Part shown: positions 8,959-15,828 of the stretch, piece after piece | Layout: each line of letters starts with the position of its first letter | Numbering within the stretch: the stretch's first letter is position 1 | NCBI RefSeq assembly: GCF_000482785.1 | Contig: NZ_AXWS01000013.1 | Coordinates: 141,708 to 205,707 of the forward strand | Length of the DNA stretch: 64,000 bases | DNA from: Derxia gummosa DSM 723 | GTDB taxonomy: Bacteria > Pseudomonadota > Gammaproteobacteria > Burkholderiales > Burkholderiaceae_E | Direction: 5' to 3' | The notes under the pieces: generated by a model | What the model saw: only the letters and a program-made list of their open reading frames with translations | The model's database searches: none | What the model was told of the DNA's origin: nothing | Program-made: the position numbers and the translations under genes

Positions 8959-8969
8959 AAGCGCTTGCA
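8956..8969. repeat. Dispersed 14-mer: TGAAAGCGCTTGCA
   Basis: One mismatch to TGCAAGCGCTTGCA, the best copy in the window. Its first three bases are the TGA stop of the hypothetical gene ending at 8958. Confidence 0.6.
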
Positions 8970-9079
8970 ACCCCGCCCCCCGGCGCCGTCGCTCTCGACG
9001 GACACGGCTTTCATCTTGTGAACCCGGCCCCGAGGCACCGACAATCCCCCGCGTCCCATTGATGCAGCGGAGTCCGATC

Positions 9080-9793
9080 ATGTCGCTCAGCCTCGATAAC
9101 CCGACCGGCGCAGCCGCCCTGCCCGCCCGCGACCGCGCCGGCAAGCCCTTCGCCGACGCCCCGCCCCAGCACTACATCGAGGCCTGGCGCGCGCAATGGT
9201 GGAACCCGGAGCCGCCCGGTCTTTCCCGCGCGCTCGAAGGGCTGCCGATCTTTCTCGGCAGCGACGACGCGGTGCGCGGCTGGGCCGAGGCGCTGTGCAA
9301 CCTCTGCGGATCGATCGAGGCCCACATCAACGACAACTGCCGCGGCCGCGTGCCGCGCTGGATGAAGCTGCCGAAGGTGCTGTTCGGCGTCGAGCGCGTG
9401 ACGGTCGTGCGCTGCGAGGCCAAGGATTCACGCAGCTTCACGAACGTGGCCGACTTCGTTGCAAGCGTTCGCACGACGGTCGAGGTGGCCGACCAGGAAC
9501 GGCTGTCGGACTGGCTGCGCGCGCATCCCGAGGGCAAGCTCGTGAGCCACGCGCCCTTCGTCGATCTGGCCGCGCATGTGTACAGCCGCCATGACGACAA
9601 GCCGCGCCGCGTGCGCTTCTACGAAGGCGGACTGGTGCTGGCCGCCGCGCCGGGGCTGGAGCGCGTCGCCGTGGACGACCATCGCGGCATCGTCCGCAAG
9701 CTGCGCAGCAACCGCTACGTCAACCCGCTGCTGGAGCTGGGAAAGATGCGCGTGTACGGCGTCGAGCAGCAGATGACCTTCCGGGGGCGCTGA
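9080..9793 (+). CDS. Conserved-looking hypothetical protein
   Basis: A 237-residue soluble protein without a recognised family. The ATG at 9080 is preceded by GCGGAG at suitable spacing; an in-frame ATG at 9062 is possible. The sequence has ordinary globular composition, with Trp-rich YIEAWRAQWWNPE near residue 32, CNLCGSIEAHIND near 75, and a basic C-terminal part ending VEQQMTFRGR. It could be DNA- or RNA-associated, but no catalytic motif is clear. A terminator follows at 9857. It carries one copy of the dispersed 14-mer at 9460 (TTC GTT GCA AGC GTT CGC). Confidence 0.75.
   Translation: MSLSLDNPTGAAALPARDRAGKPFADAPPQHYIEAWRAQWWNPEPPGLSRALEGLPIFLGSDDAVRGWAEALCNLCGSIEAHINDNCRGRVPRWMKLPKVLFGVERVTVVRCEAKDSRSFTNVADFVASVRTTVEVADQERLSDWLRAHPEGKLVSHAPFVDLAAHVYSRHDDKPRRVRFYEGGLVLAAAPGLERVAVDDHRGIVRKLRSNRYVNPLLELGKMRVYGVEQQMTFRGR
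9460..9473. repeat. Dispersed 14-mer: TGCAAGCGTTCGCA
   Basis: In the hypothetical gene 9080-9793, read as GTT GCA AGC GTT CGC. Two mismatches. Confidence 0.5.
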
Positions 9794-9856
9794 GTACCGC
9801 CCTCGCCTGCCGCCGACGGCGCCGCGCCTTCCGCCTGCTTCCGCTGCCGTGCGCCG

Positions 9857-9886
9857 ACGGCGCGGCAGCGCCGTTCTTCGTTCTTT
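9857..9886 (+). terminator. Rho-independent terminator
   Basis: ACGGCGC-GGCA-GCGCCGT is a perfect 7-bp stem with a 4-base loop, followed by TCTTCGTTCTTT. It lies between the convergent genes ending at 9793 and 9903 and should end the plus-strand transcript. Confidence 0.75.
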
Positions 9887-9902
9887 GGCTCGTTTTTGCA
9901 GC

Positions 9903-10781
9903 TTAGGCTGTTACATCAAGCCTGAGCTTCAGCCAGTCCATCGCCGCCCGAGTGCGCTCGGTGAGCGGCCATTCGGCGCGGCGCAGCAGATAGAGCGTGT
10001 CGATCACGGGCGGGCCGCAATCGACCACGCGGATCTCGTCCTGGCGCGCGAAGGCGCGGCGCGCATGGCGCGGCAGCACGGCAAAGCCCAGGCCGCGCGC
10101 CACCGGTTCGAGGATCAGCCCCACCTGGTTGATGAAGCCGTGCTGCGGCAGCGCCCGCACGCTCGGGCAGCCCGGCAGCAGACGCGGCAGCAGCCGCCCC
10201 GCCATCGCCTGGCCGTCGGGATGGTCGATGTAGCCGAGCGCCGCGAGGTCGTCCCAGGTGCAGGCCGGCGCGCCCGCCGGCACCACGAGCTCGAGCACCT
10301 CCTCGGCGAAGGGCTCGGCGAGCAGGCGGTCGTCGTCGGGCCGGCGCGCGACCAGGCCGACTTCGTAGCGCTGGGCGAGCACCGCCTCGATCACGTCGTC
10401 GTCGGGCGCGAAGCGGTGCCGGATCACGAGGCCCGGCCGTTGCGCCTGCCAGTCGAGCAGCAGCGGATAGACCGCCAGCCCGATGCTGCCCGGCGTCGTG
10501 ATGGCGATTTCGCCGACCTCGGCGGCACGGTCGTGCAGCCGGCATTGCAGGCGCTGGTCGGCGGCGTCGAGTTCGTCGCAGTAGCCGCGCAACGCCTCGC
10601 CGGCCGGCGTCAGCTCGAACTGGCGCGGCCGGCGCACCAGCAGCGGCCCGAGTTCGGCCTCCAGCCGCGCGATGTGCTGGCTCACGGCGGCCTGGGTCAG
10701 GCCAAGCTGATCGGCCGCGCGGGTGAAACCGCCGGTCTCGCAAAGCGCGCGGAAGCTGCGCAGGCATTGGGCGTTGAGCAT
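9903..10781 (-). CDS. LysR-family transcriptional regulator
   Basis: A 292-residue LysR-type regulator. The N-terminal winged helix-turn-helix (residues 2-60: CLRSFRALCETGGFTRAADQ, LGLTQAAVSQHIARLE) is followed by a substrate-binding domain (about 88-290). The ATG at 10781 is adjacent to an in-frame GTG at 10784; either may start. It is divergent from the DJ-1/PfpI and old-yellow-enzyme genes across a 118-base gap, the usual place for a LysR protein to control both itself and the neighbouring operon. That gap contains a TATGCAT and GGCAAACGGTTTTC stretch but no certain operator. The inducer is unknown. Confidence 0.93.
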   Translation of the reverse strand: MLNAQCLRSFRALCETGGFTRAADQLGLTQAAVSQHIARLEAELGPLLVRRPRQFELTPAGEALRGYCDELDAADQRLQCRLHDRAAEVGEIAITTPGSIGLAVYPLLLDWQAQRPGLVIRHRFAPDDDVIEAVLAQRYEVGLVARRPDDDRLLAEPFAEEVLELVVPAGAPACTWDDLAALGYIDHPDGQAMAGRLLPRLLPGCPSVRALPQHGFINQVGLILEPVARGLGFAVLPRHARRAFARQDEIRVVDCGPPVIDTLYLLRRAEWPLTERTRAAMDWLKLRLDVTA

Positions 10782-10899
10782 CACGAAGTCTTATCAATGC
10801 AATAAGCGGCAAACGGTTTTCATTATGCATTCCTCTTCCTAGACTGGCGCCCGTCATGCAGCCCCGGGCTGCCCATCAAGAAAAGAAGGAGAACAACGC

Positions 10900-11736
10900 A
10901 TGCAACGCTTCCTCGCCTCGTTTGCCCTGGTCGCCATGCTGGCCGGCGGCCCGGCCTTCGCCGCCGGCAAGGGCCGCGTGCTCGTGCTGCTGTCGAGCGA
11001 GACGCAACTGCCGCTCGCGAGCGGCCCGGCCTATGCCACCGGCTACTACCTCAACGAATTCGGCGTGCCGGCCGACCGGCTGCTCAAGGCCGGCTATGAG
11101 CTGGTGCCGGTCACGCCGCGCGGCAATGCGGCGAGCGTCGACGGCAACTCGGTCACGCCGCAGTACTTCGGCGGCGATGCCGCCGAAATGCGCCGCATCG
11201 AATCCGTCGTGGCCGGCCTGCCCGCGCCGCGCGCGCTTGACGAGGTGCTCGCGGGCGACCTCGACCAGTACGCGGGCATCTTCATTCCGGGCGGCCACGC
11301 GCCGCTCATCGACCTCGCCAACAACCCGCGCGTCGGCCGTCTGCTTGCGCACTTCCACGCTCGGGCCAAGCCGACGGCGGCGATCTGCCACGGCCCGATC
11401 GCGCTGCTCTCGGCCCAGGACGACGCGCGCGGCTACGAGTCGGCGCTGGTCGCGGGCCGGCATCCGGCCGCGGGACACTGGCTCTATGCCGGCTACCGCA
11501 TGACGATCTTCTCGACGCCCGAGGAGCAGGTGTTCGAGGGCTCGCTCGACGGCCGCCGCATCCGCTACTACCCGGCCGCCGCGATGGCCGGCGCCGGCGG
11601 CGCGATGGACTTCGCGCCCGTCTGGCAGCCGCACGTGGTCGTCGACCGCGAACTGATCACCGGCCAGAACCCCTTCTCCGACAAGGCGCTGGCCGACGCC
11701 TTCATCGGCCACCTCGAGGCCGACGCCGCCCGCTGA
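10900..11736 (+). CDS. Exported DJ-1/PfpI family protein
   Basis: A 278-residue DJ-1/PfpI superfamily protein with a cleavable signal peptide (MQRFLASFALVAMLAGGPAFA, probably cut before AGKGR), so it should act in the periplasm. The core has GIFIPGGHAPLIDL and the nucleophile elbow AICHGPIALL with Cys followed by His, as in class-I-amidotransferase-like hydrolases and glyoxalases (Hsp31/YajL relatives). The insert QYFGGDAAEMRRIESVVAG resembles Hsp31-type caps. A strong AAGGAG site precedes the ATG. It is followed after 26 bases by an old-yellow-enzyme gene, which together suggests handling of reactive carbonyl or electrophile stress. Most relatives are cytoplasmic, so the signal peptide is notable. 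Confidence 0.88.
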   Translation: MQRFLASFALVAMLAGGPAFAAGKGRVLVLLSSETQLPLASGPAYATGYYLNEFGVPADRLLKAGYELVPVTPRGNAASVDGNSVTPQYFGGDAAEMRRIESVVAGLPAPRALDEVLAGDLDQYAGIFIPGGHAPLIDLANNPRVGRLLAHFHARAKPTAAICHGPIALLSAQDDARGYESALVAGRHPAAGHWLYAGYRMTIFSTPEEQVFEGSLDGRRIRYYPAAAMAGAGGAMDFAPVWQPHVVVDRELITGQNPFSDKALADAFIGHLEADAAR

Positions 11737-11762
11737 ACTCCGCCCCGCCCAAGGACAACCGA

Positions 11763-12863
11763 ATGCCCGGCCTCTTCTCCCCCTTCACGCTCAAGGGCGT
11801 CACGCTGCGCAACCGCATCGCCGTGCCGCCAATGTGCCAGTACAGCGCCACCGACGGCCTCGCCAACGACTGGCATCTGTCGCACTACGCGGGCCTCGCG
11901 CGCGGCGGCGCCGGCCTCGTCATCGTCGAGGCGACCGGCGTCTCGCCCGAGGGCCGCATCACGCCGGCCTGCCTCGGCCTCTGGAACGACGCGCAGATGA
12001 CAGCGCTTGCACCGCTCGCCGCCGCGATCAAGGCCGGCGGCGCCGTGCCCGGCATCCAGATCGCGCATGCCGGCCGCAAGGCGAGCGCCAACCGCCCCTG
12101 GGAAGGCGACGACCACATCGCCGAGGGCGACCCGCGCGGCTGGCAGCCGATCGCGCCCTCGGCCGTCGCCTACGGCCACGGCCTGCCGCGCGTGCCGCGC
12201 GAGATGACGGCCGACGACATCGCGCGCGTCACCGCCGACTACGTCGCGGCCGCGAAGCGCGCGCTGGCCGCCGGCTTCGAATGGCTGGAGCTGCACTTCG
12301 CCCATGGCTATCTCGCGCAGAGCTTCTTCTCGCCGCACAGCAATCGCCGCGGCGACGGCTACGGCGGCGACTACACCGGCCGCAGCCGCTTCCTGCGCGA
12401 GACGCTCGCGGCGGTGCGCGCCGTGTGGCCGGAGCACCTGCCGCTGACGGCGCGCTTCGGCGTGATCGAGTACGACGGCAATGACGAGGCCACGCTGGCC
12501 GAGTCGATCCGGCTGGTGCGCGACTTCCGCGACGGCGGCCTCGACCTGCTGAACGTGAGCGTGAATTTCACGATCGCCGAGACGCGCATTCCCTGGGGGC
12601 CGGCCTTCCTCGCGCCGATCGCGCAACGCGTGCGGCGCGAGGCCGGCATTGCCGTGGCGTCGAGCTGGGGCATCGATTCGCCGTCGGTCGCCAACCGCGT
12701 GATCGAACGCGAGCAGATGGATCTGGTGATGGTCGGCCGCGCGCATCTGGCCAATCCGCACTGGCCGTATCACGCGGCGCTGACGCTCGGCATCGAGCGG
12801 CCGAGCTGGGTGCTGCCGGCGCCTTACGCGCACTGGCTCGCGAAGTACCGCGTGGCAGAGTGA
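11763..12863 (+). CDS. Old yellow enzyme family NADH:flavin oxidoreductase (YqjM/XenA type)
   Basis: A 366-residue FMN-dependent ene-reductase. The N-terminus has NRIAVPPMCQYSA; the Cys (C25) and Tyr (Y27) are marks of the thermophilic-like YqjM/XenA subgroup, where they contact the flavin and substrate. The substrate His pair lies in ELHFAHGYLAQSFFSPHSN (around residue 177), and the phosphate-binding end is near IDSPSVANRVIEREQMD and VMVGRAHLANP. It reduces activated C=C bonds of enals, enones or nitro compounds with NAD(P)H. An AGGAC site precedes the ATG, and it sits 26 bases behind the DJ-1-like gene, probably in one operon under the divergent LysR. It contains TGACAGCGCTTGCA at 11998. 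Confidence 0.93.
   Translation: MPGLFSPFTLKGVTLRNRIAVPPMCQYSATDGLANDWHLSHYAGLARGGAGLVIVEATGVSPEGRITPACLGLWNDAQMTALAPLAAAIKAGGAVPGIQIAHAGRKASANRPWEGDDHIAEGDPRGWQPIAPSAVAYGHGLPRVPREMTADDIARVTADYVAAAKRALAAGFEWLELHFAHGYLAQSFFSPHSNRRGDGYGGDYTGRSRFLRETLAAVRAVWPEHLPLTARFGVIEYDGNDEATLAESIRLVRDFRDGGLDLLNVSVNFTIAETRIPWGPAFLAPIAQRVRREAGIAVASSWGIDSPSVANRVIEREQMDLVMVGRAHLANPHWPYHAALTLGIERPSWVLPAPYAHWLAKYRVAE
11998..12011. repeat. Dispersed 14-mer: TGACAGCGCTTGCA
   Basis: In the old-yellow-enzyme gene, encoding TALA as ACA GCG CTT GCA. Identical to the copy at 31653 and, in reverse, to 43147 and 49723. Confidence 0.6.
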
Positions 12864-12930
12864 GGGTTGCGCCGACGCGGCGGCACGCGGCATCCGGCCG
12901 TCGCGCCGCAGGCGTCAGCGCCGGCGCGCG

Positions 12931-13116
12931 TCAGTCGCGGGCCGGCGGCGTCGCGAGCACCTCGACGATCGCCGCGATCGCGCCGTCCACGCGTTCGAGC
13001 GTGGACGCAAGCTCGGCGCGCTGGCGGTCGAGTTCGGCGATCTGCTCGCGCAGACGGGTCCGGTCGTCGCGCAGGGCGGCAAGGCGGGTGCGGAGGATGT
13101 CGGTCGTCTCGGGCAT
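12931..13116 (-). CDS. Small coiled-coil protein
   Basis: A 61-residue protein starting MPETTDILRTRLAALRDD. Almost all of it is one amphipathic heptad pattern (LREQIAELDRQRAELASTLE), followed by a hydrophobic stretch (GAIAAIVEVLATPP). It has no signal or catalytic motif. Such short coiled coils are often annotated as hypothetical or as SlyX-like, but I cannot place it in a family. No clear ribosome binding site is seen. The frame remains open upstream to 13341 over the AraC gene region, but those residues look like noise. Confidence 0.5.
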   Translation of the reverse strand: MPETTDILRTRLAALRDDRTRLREQIAELDRQRAELASTLERVDGAIAAIVEVLATPPARD

Positions 13117-13204
13117 GGAATCGGGCAGATGAAATCGGATGGCCCGATTGTCGCGCGTCGGCGGCGCCCGGTCCGCCGCGCTTGCGACCTCGTCACATCC
13201 GTGC

Positions 13205-14161
13205 TCAGCCGCGCATCTGCGCCTCGCGCAACCGGCGGATGTCGCGCACCGGCGGCTCGCCGAAGAACCGCGAGTACTCGCGCGTGAACTGCGACTGGCT
13301 TTCGTAGCCGACACGCCGGCTCGCGGTGCCGGCGTCCACATGCTCGGCCAGCATCACGCGGCGCGCTTCCTGCAGACGCAGCTGCTTCTGGTACTGGAGC
13401 GGGCTCATCGCCGTGACCGCCTTGAAATGGTGGTGCAGCGACGACGCGCTCATGTGCACCTCGCGCGCGAGTTCGTCGATGCGCAGCGGCGCGTCGAAGT
13501 TGGCGCGCAGCCAGTTGATCGCGCGCGCGATGCGGTGGCTGTTGCTCTCGGCGGCGGCGAGCTGGGCCAGCTTCCAGCCGAGCGGCGAGGTGAGCAGGCG
13601 GTAGAGGATCTCGCGCTGGATCAGCGGCGCGAGCAGCGCGATGTCGGCCGGCGTGTCGGCCAGCCGCACGAGGCGCAGCACCGCGTCGAGCAGGCTGGGC
13701 GTGAGGTCGCCGGTGGAGATGCCGCGCTGGCAGGCGCAGGTCGGCGGCGCGATGCGCTCGCCCAGCTCCAGCGCGAGCGAGGTGATCTCCTTCGGGTCGA
13801 GGTCGATGCGCACGCCGAGATAGGGCGACTCGGGCGTCGCGTCGATCACCTGGCTCGCGACCGGCAGGTTCTGCGATACCACGAGGAACTGGTTCGGGTC
13901 GTACACGTACACGTCGCTGCCGAGCAGCACGCGCTTGCTGCCCTGGGCCAGCACGCACAGCGCCGGCTCGTGCACGACATGCTGGGGATGGTTGGCATGC
14001 GACAGCCGCGCGAACCAGACGCGCGGAATGACGCTTTCATGCGCGCCGTCGCGCTGACGCGTGAGGCGTTCGATATGGGAGGCGAGTTCGGCGCGCAGCA
14101 CGATCACTTCGAGCGGATCGACGGCCGTGGCGGCAGGCAGGCAGGGCGGCGTATTGAGCAT
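13205..14161 (-). CDS. AraC-family transcriptional regulator (AraC_N type)
   Basis: A 318-residue regulator with the AraC-type N-terminal domain of the YqhC-like group (residues 35-190: CVLAQGSKRVLLGSDVYVYD, PNQFLVVSQNLPV) and two helix-turn-helix motifs (about 215-310: LAREVHMSASSLHHHFKAVT and GYESQSQFTREYSRFFG). It is divergent from the MexEF-OprN-type operon. The 372 bases between them contain two near-identical 18-base repeats, good candidates for its binding sites. Members of this group often respond to aldehydes or other reactive metabolites. Activation of the pump is inferred from layout. Confidence 0.92.
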   Translation of the reverse strand: MLNTPPCLPAATAVDPLEVIVLRAELASHIERLTRQRDGAHESVIPRVWFARLSHANHPQHVVHEPALCVLAQGSKRVLLGSDVYVYDPNQFLVVSQNLPVASQVIDATPESPYLGVRIDLDPKEITSLALELGERIAPPTCACQRGISTGDLTPSLLDAVLRLVRLADTPADIALLAPLIQREILYRLLTSPLGWKLAQLAAAESNSHRIARAINWLRANFDAPLRIDELAREVHMSASSLHHHFKAVTAMSPLQYQKQLRLQEARRVMLAEHVDAGTASRRVGYESQSQFTREYSRFFGEPPVRDIRRLREAQMRG

Positions 14162-14217
14162 CGGCGCAGCCTAGGCCGGCCGCCGGCCTGCGTCATCTGC
14201 CGTCCGACAGCCGCGCA

Positions 14218-14399
14218 GGATCATGCAAAACATGCGGGCCAGCGGGCAAACCGCAGCCCCTGCTGCCATGCATCGGCAGCTGCGGGCGCCCGATTGCCCT
14301 TGCGCAATCGTCTGGCGAGGCGACCGGAAGCCGGGCGCCGCGACTGCCGCCCGGCTCGCATGCCTTTCAGCGGCGTTCGCTGGATCGTGCAAAACCTGC
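14218..14399. promoter_or_regulatory. Two direct repeats upstream of the RND operon
   Basis: GGATCATGCAAAACATGC (14218-14235) and GGATCGTGCAAAACCTGC (14382-14399) differ at 2 of 18 bases and are 164 bases apart in the same orientation. AraC-type proteins bind direct asymmetric sites like these. The second lies just upstream of a possible -10 (TACACT, 14436-14441) and the first lies near the start of the AraC gene, so looping or autoregulation is possible. The remaining gap sequence (14162-14533) shows no other signal. Confidence 0.5.
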
Positions 14400-14533
14400 C
14401 CGCGATCGTTCAACTGCCGCCCGGGGTGGGATTCCTACACTGCATCGCACAAACCGGAGTGCCCCGCACCTGCCTTGCTGGCAGCATTCGGGCGTGCTCC
14501 ATGGCGCGAACTCCCACTTCCGAGAATCAGAAC

Positions 14534-15814
14534 ATGAAATCCATCTTTGCGAGCTTAGGTTCCACGCGGCGGCGCGTGGCCGTCCTGTCCGTCGCCACGG
14601 CGTTCGTCGCCGGTGGCGCGATCGTCGCGTTCCAGCCGCATGCGGATGCGGTCGCCGCCGCGCCGGCCGCCCAGCCGGCCGCGATCCCGGCCTCCGTCGC
14701 CGTCATCGAGCCGCGCGCGGTCACGCTCTGGGACGACTATCCGGGCCGGCTCGAAGCCGTGCAGCGCGTCGAACTGCGGCCGCGCGTCGCGGGCGCGATC
14801 CAGTCGGTGCATTTCCGCGAGGGCGCGCTCGTCGCGGCCGGCGATCTGCTGTTCACGATCGACCCCGCGCCCTACGCGGCCGCCGTCGCGCGCGCCGAGG
14901 CCCAGATGGCGAGCGCCCGCGCGCGGCTGAGCCAGGCGACGACCGAGCGCGACCGCTCGCGCCGCCTCTGGGACGAGCGCGCGATCGCCGAGCGAGAACT
15001 CGACGCGAGCGAGAACGCCGCGCGCGGGGCCGAAGCCGATCTGCGCGCCGCCGAGGCCGCGCTCCAGATCGCGCGGCTCGACCTCGGCTACACGCAAGTG
15101 CGCGCGCCGGTCGCGGGCCGGGTCGGCAAGGTGGAGATCACGGTCGGCAACCTCGTCTCCGCCGGGCCGGACGGGCCGGTACTCACAACGCTGGTGTCGG
15201 TCAGCCCGATCTACGCGAGCTTCGACGTGGACGAGCCGGCGGTGACGCGTGCGCTCGCGGCGCTCGACGGGCGCGGCGCTGCCGGCGCCACAGCCAAGAC
15301 CGCCGACGCCGCCAGGCGCGACACCGCGCCCCAGCGCCTCGCCATCGACCGCATCCCCGTCGAGATCGCCGCCACCGCCTCCGCCGCCGCGACCATCACC
15401 GGCCACCTGCAACTCATCGACAACCAGGTCGATGCCCGCAGCGGCACGGTGCGCGTGCGCGCCGTGTTCGACAACGCCGACGGCGCGCTCATGCCGGGCC
15501 AGTTCGCGCGCATCCGCCTCGGCCGGCCGCGCGCGAGCGAGGTGCTGCTCGTGAACGAACGCGCGATCGGCACCGACCAGGACCGCAAGTTCGTGCTCGT
15601 CGTCGATGCCGACAACCATGTCGCCCACCGCGAGGTAGTGCTCGGCGCGGCGGTCGGCAACCAGCGCGTGGTCGAGCGCGGCCTCGTCGCCGGCGACCGC
15701 GTGGTCGTGAGCGGCCTGCAACGCCTGCGCCCCGGCGCCGAGGTCGCGCCCACCGTGGTGCCGATGGACGCCGCGCCCGACCAGGCCGCCACCAACACCG
15801 CGCCGCGCGGCTGA
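14534..15814 (+). CDS. RND efflux periplasmic adaptor (MexE type)
   Basis: A 426-residue membrane fusion protein linking an inner-membrane RND pump to an outer-membrane channel. It starts MKSIFASLGSTRRRVAVLSV with one N-terminal membrane anchor and no lipobox Cys. The biotinyl-lipoyl half-motifs are VELRPRVAGAIQSVHFREGA and YTQVRAPVAGRVGKVEITVG; a helical hairpin lies between them (about 105-165). Beta-barrel and membrane-proximal domains follow (LMPGQFARIRLGRP, ERGLVAGDRVVVSGLQRL). An in-frame ATG at 14501 is an alternative start. It is the first gene of a three-gene pump operon opposite an AraC regulator. Confidence 0.93.
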   Translation: MKSIFASLGSTRRRVAVLSVATAFVAGGAIVAFQPHADAVAAAPAAQPAAIPASVAVIEPRAVTLWDDYPGRLEAVQRVELRPRVAGAIQSVHFREGALVAAGDLLFTIDPAPYAAAVARAEAQMASARARLSQATTERDRSRRLWDERAIAERELDASENAARGAEADLRAAEAALQIARLDLGYTQVRAPVAGRVGKVEITVGNLVSAGPDGPVLTTLVSVSPIYASFDVDEPAVTRALAALDGRGAAGATAKTADAARRDTAPQRLAIDRIPVEIAATASAAATITGHLQLIDNQVDARSGTVRVRAVFDNADGALMPGQFARIRLGRPRASEVLLVNERAIGTDQDRKFVLVVDADNHVAHREVVLGAAVGNQRVVERGLVAGDRVVVSGLQRLRPGAEVAPTVVPMDAAPDQAATNTAPRG

Positions 15815-15828
15815 ACCGGAGCCCGAAG

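Noticed and set aside
9294..9307. TGCAACCTCTGCGG, TGCAACCGCTCGAA (21878) and TGCAACGCTTACA (27856) as motif copies
   Set aside because: They match only one half or have the wrong length. CAA followed by CGC or CCG is enough to explain them.
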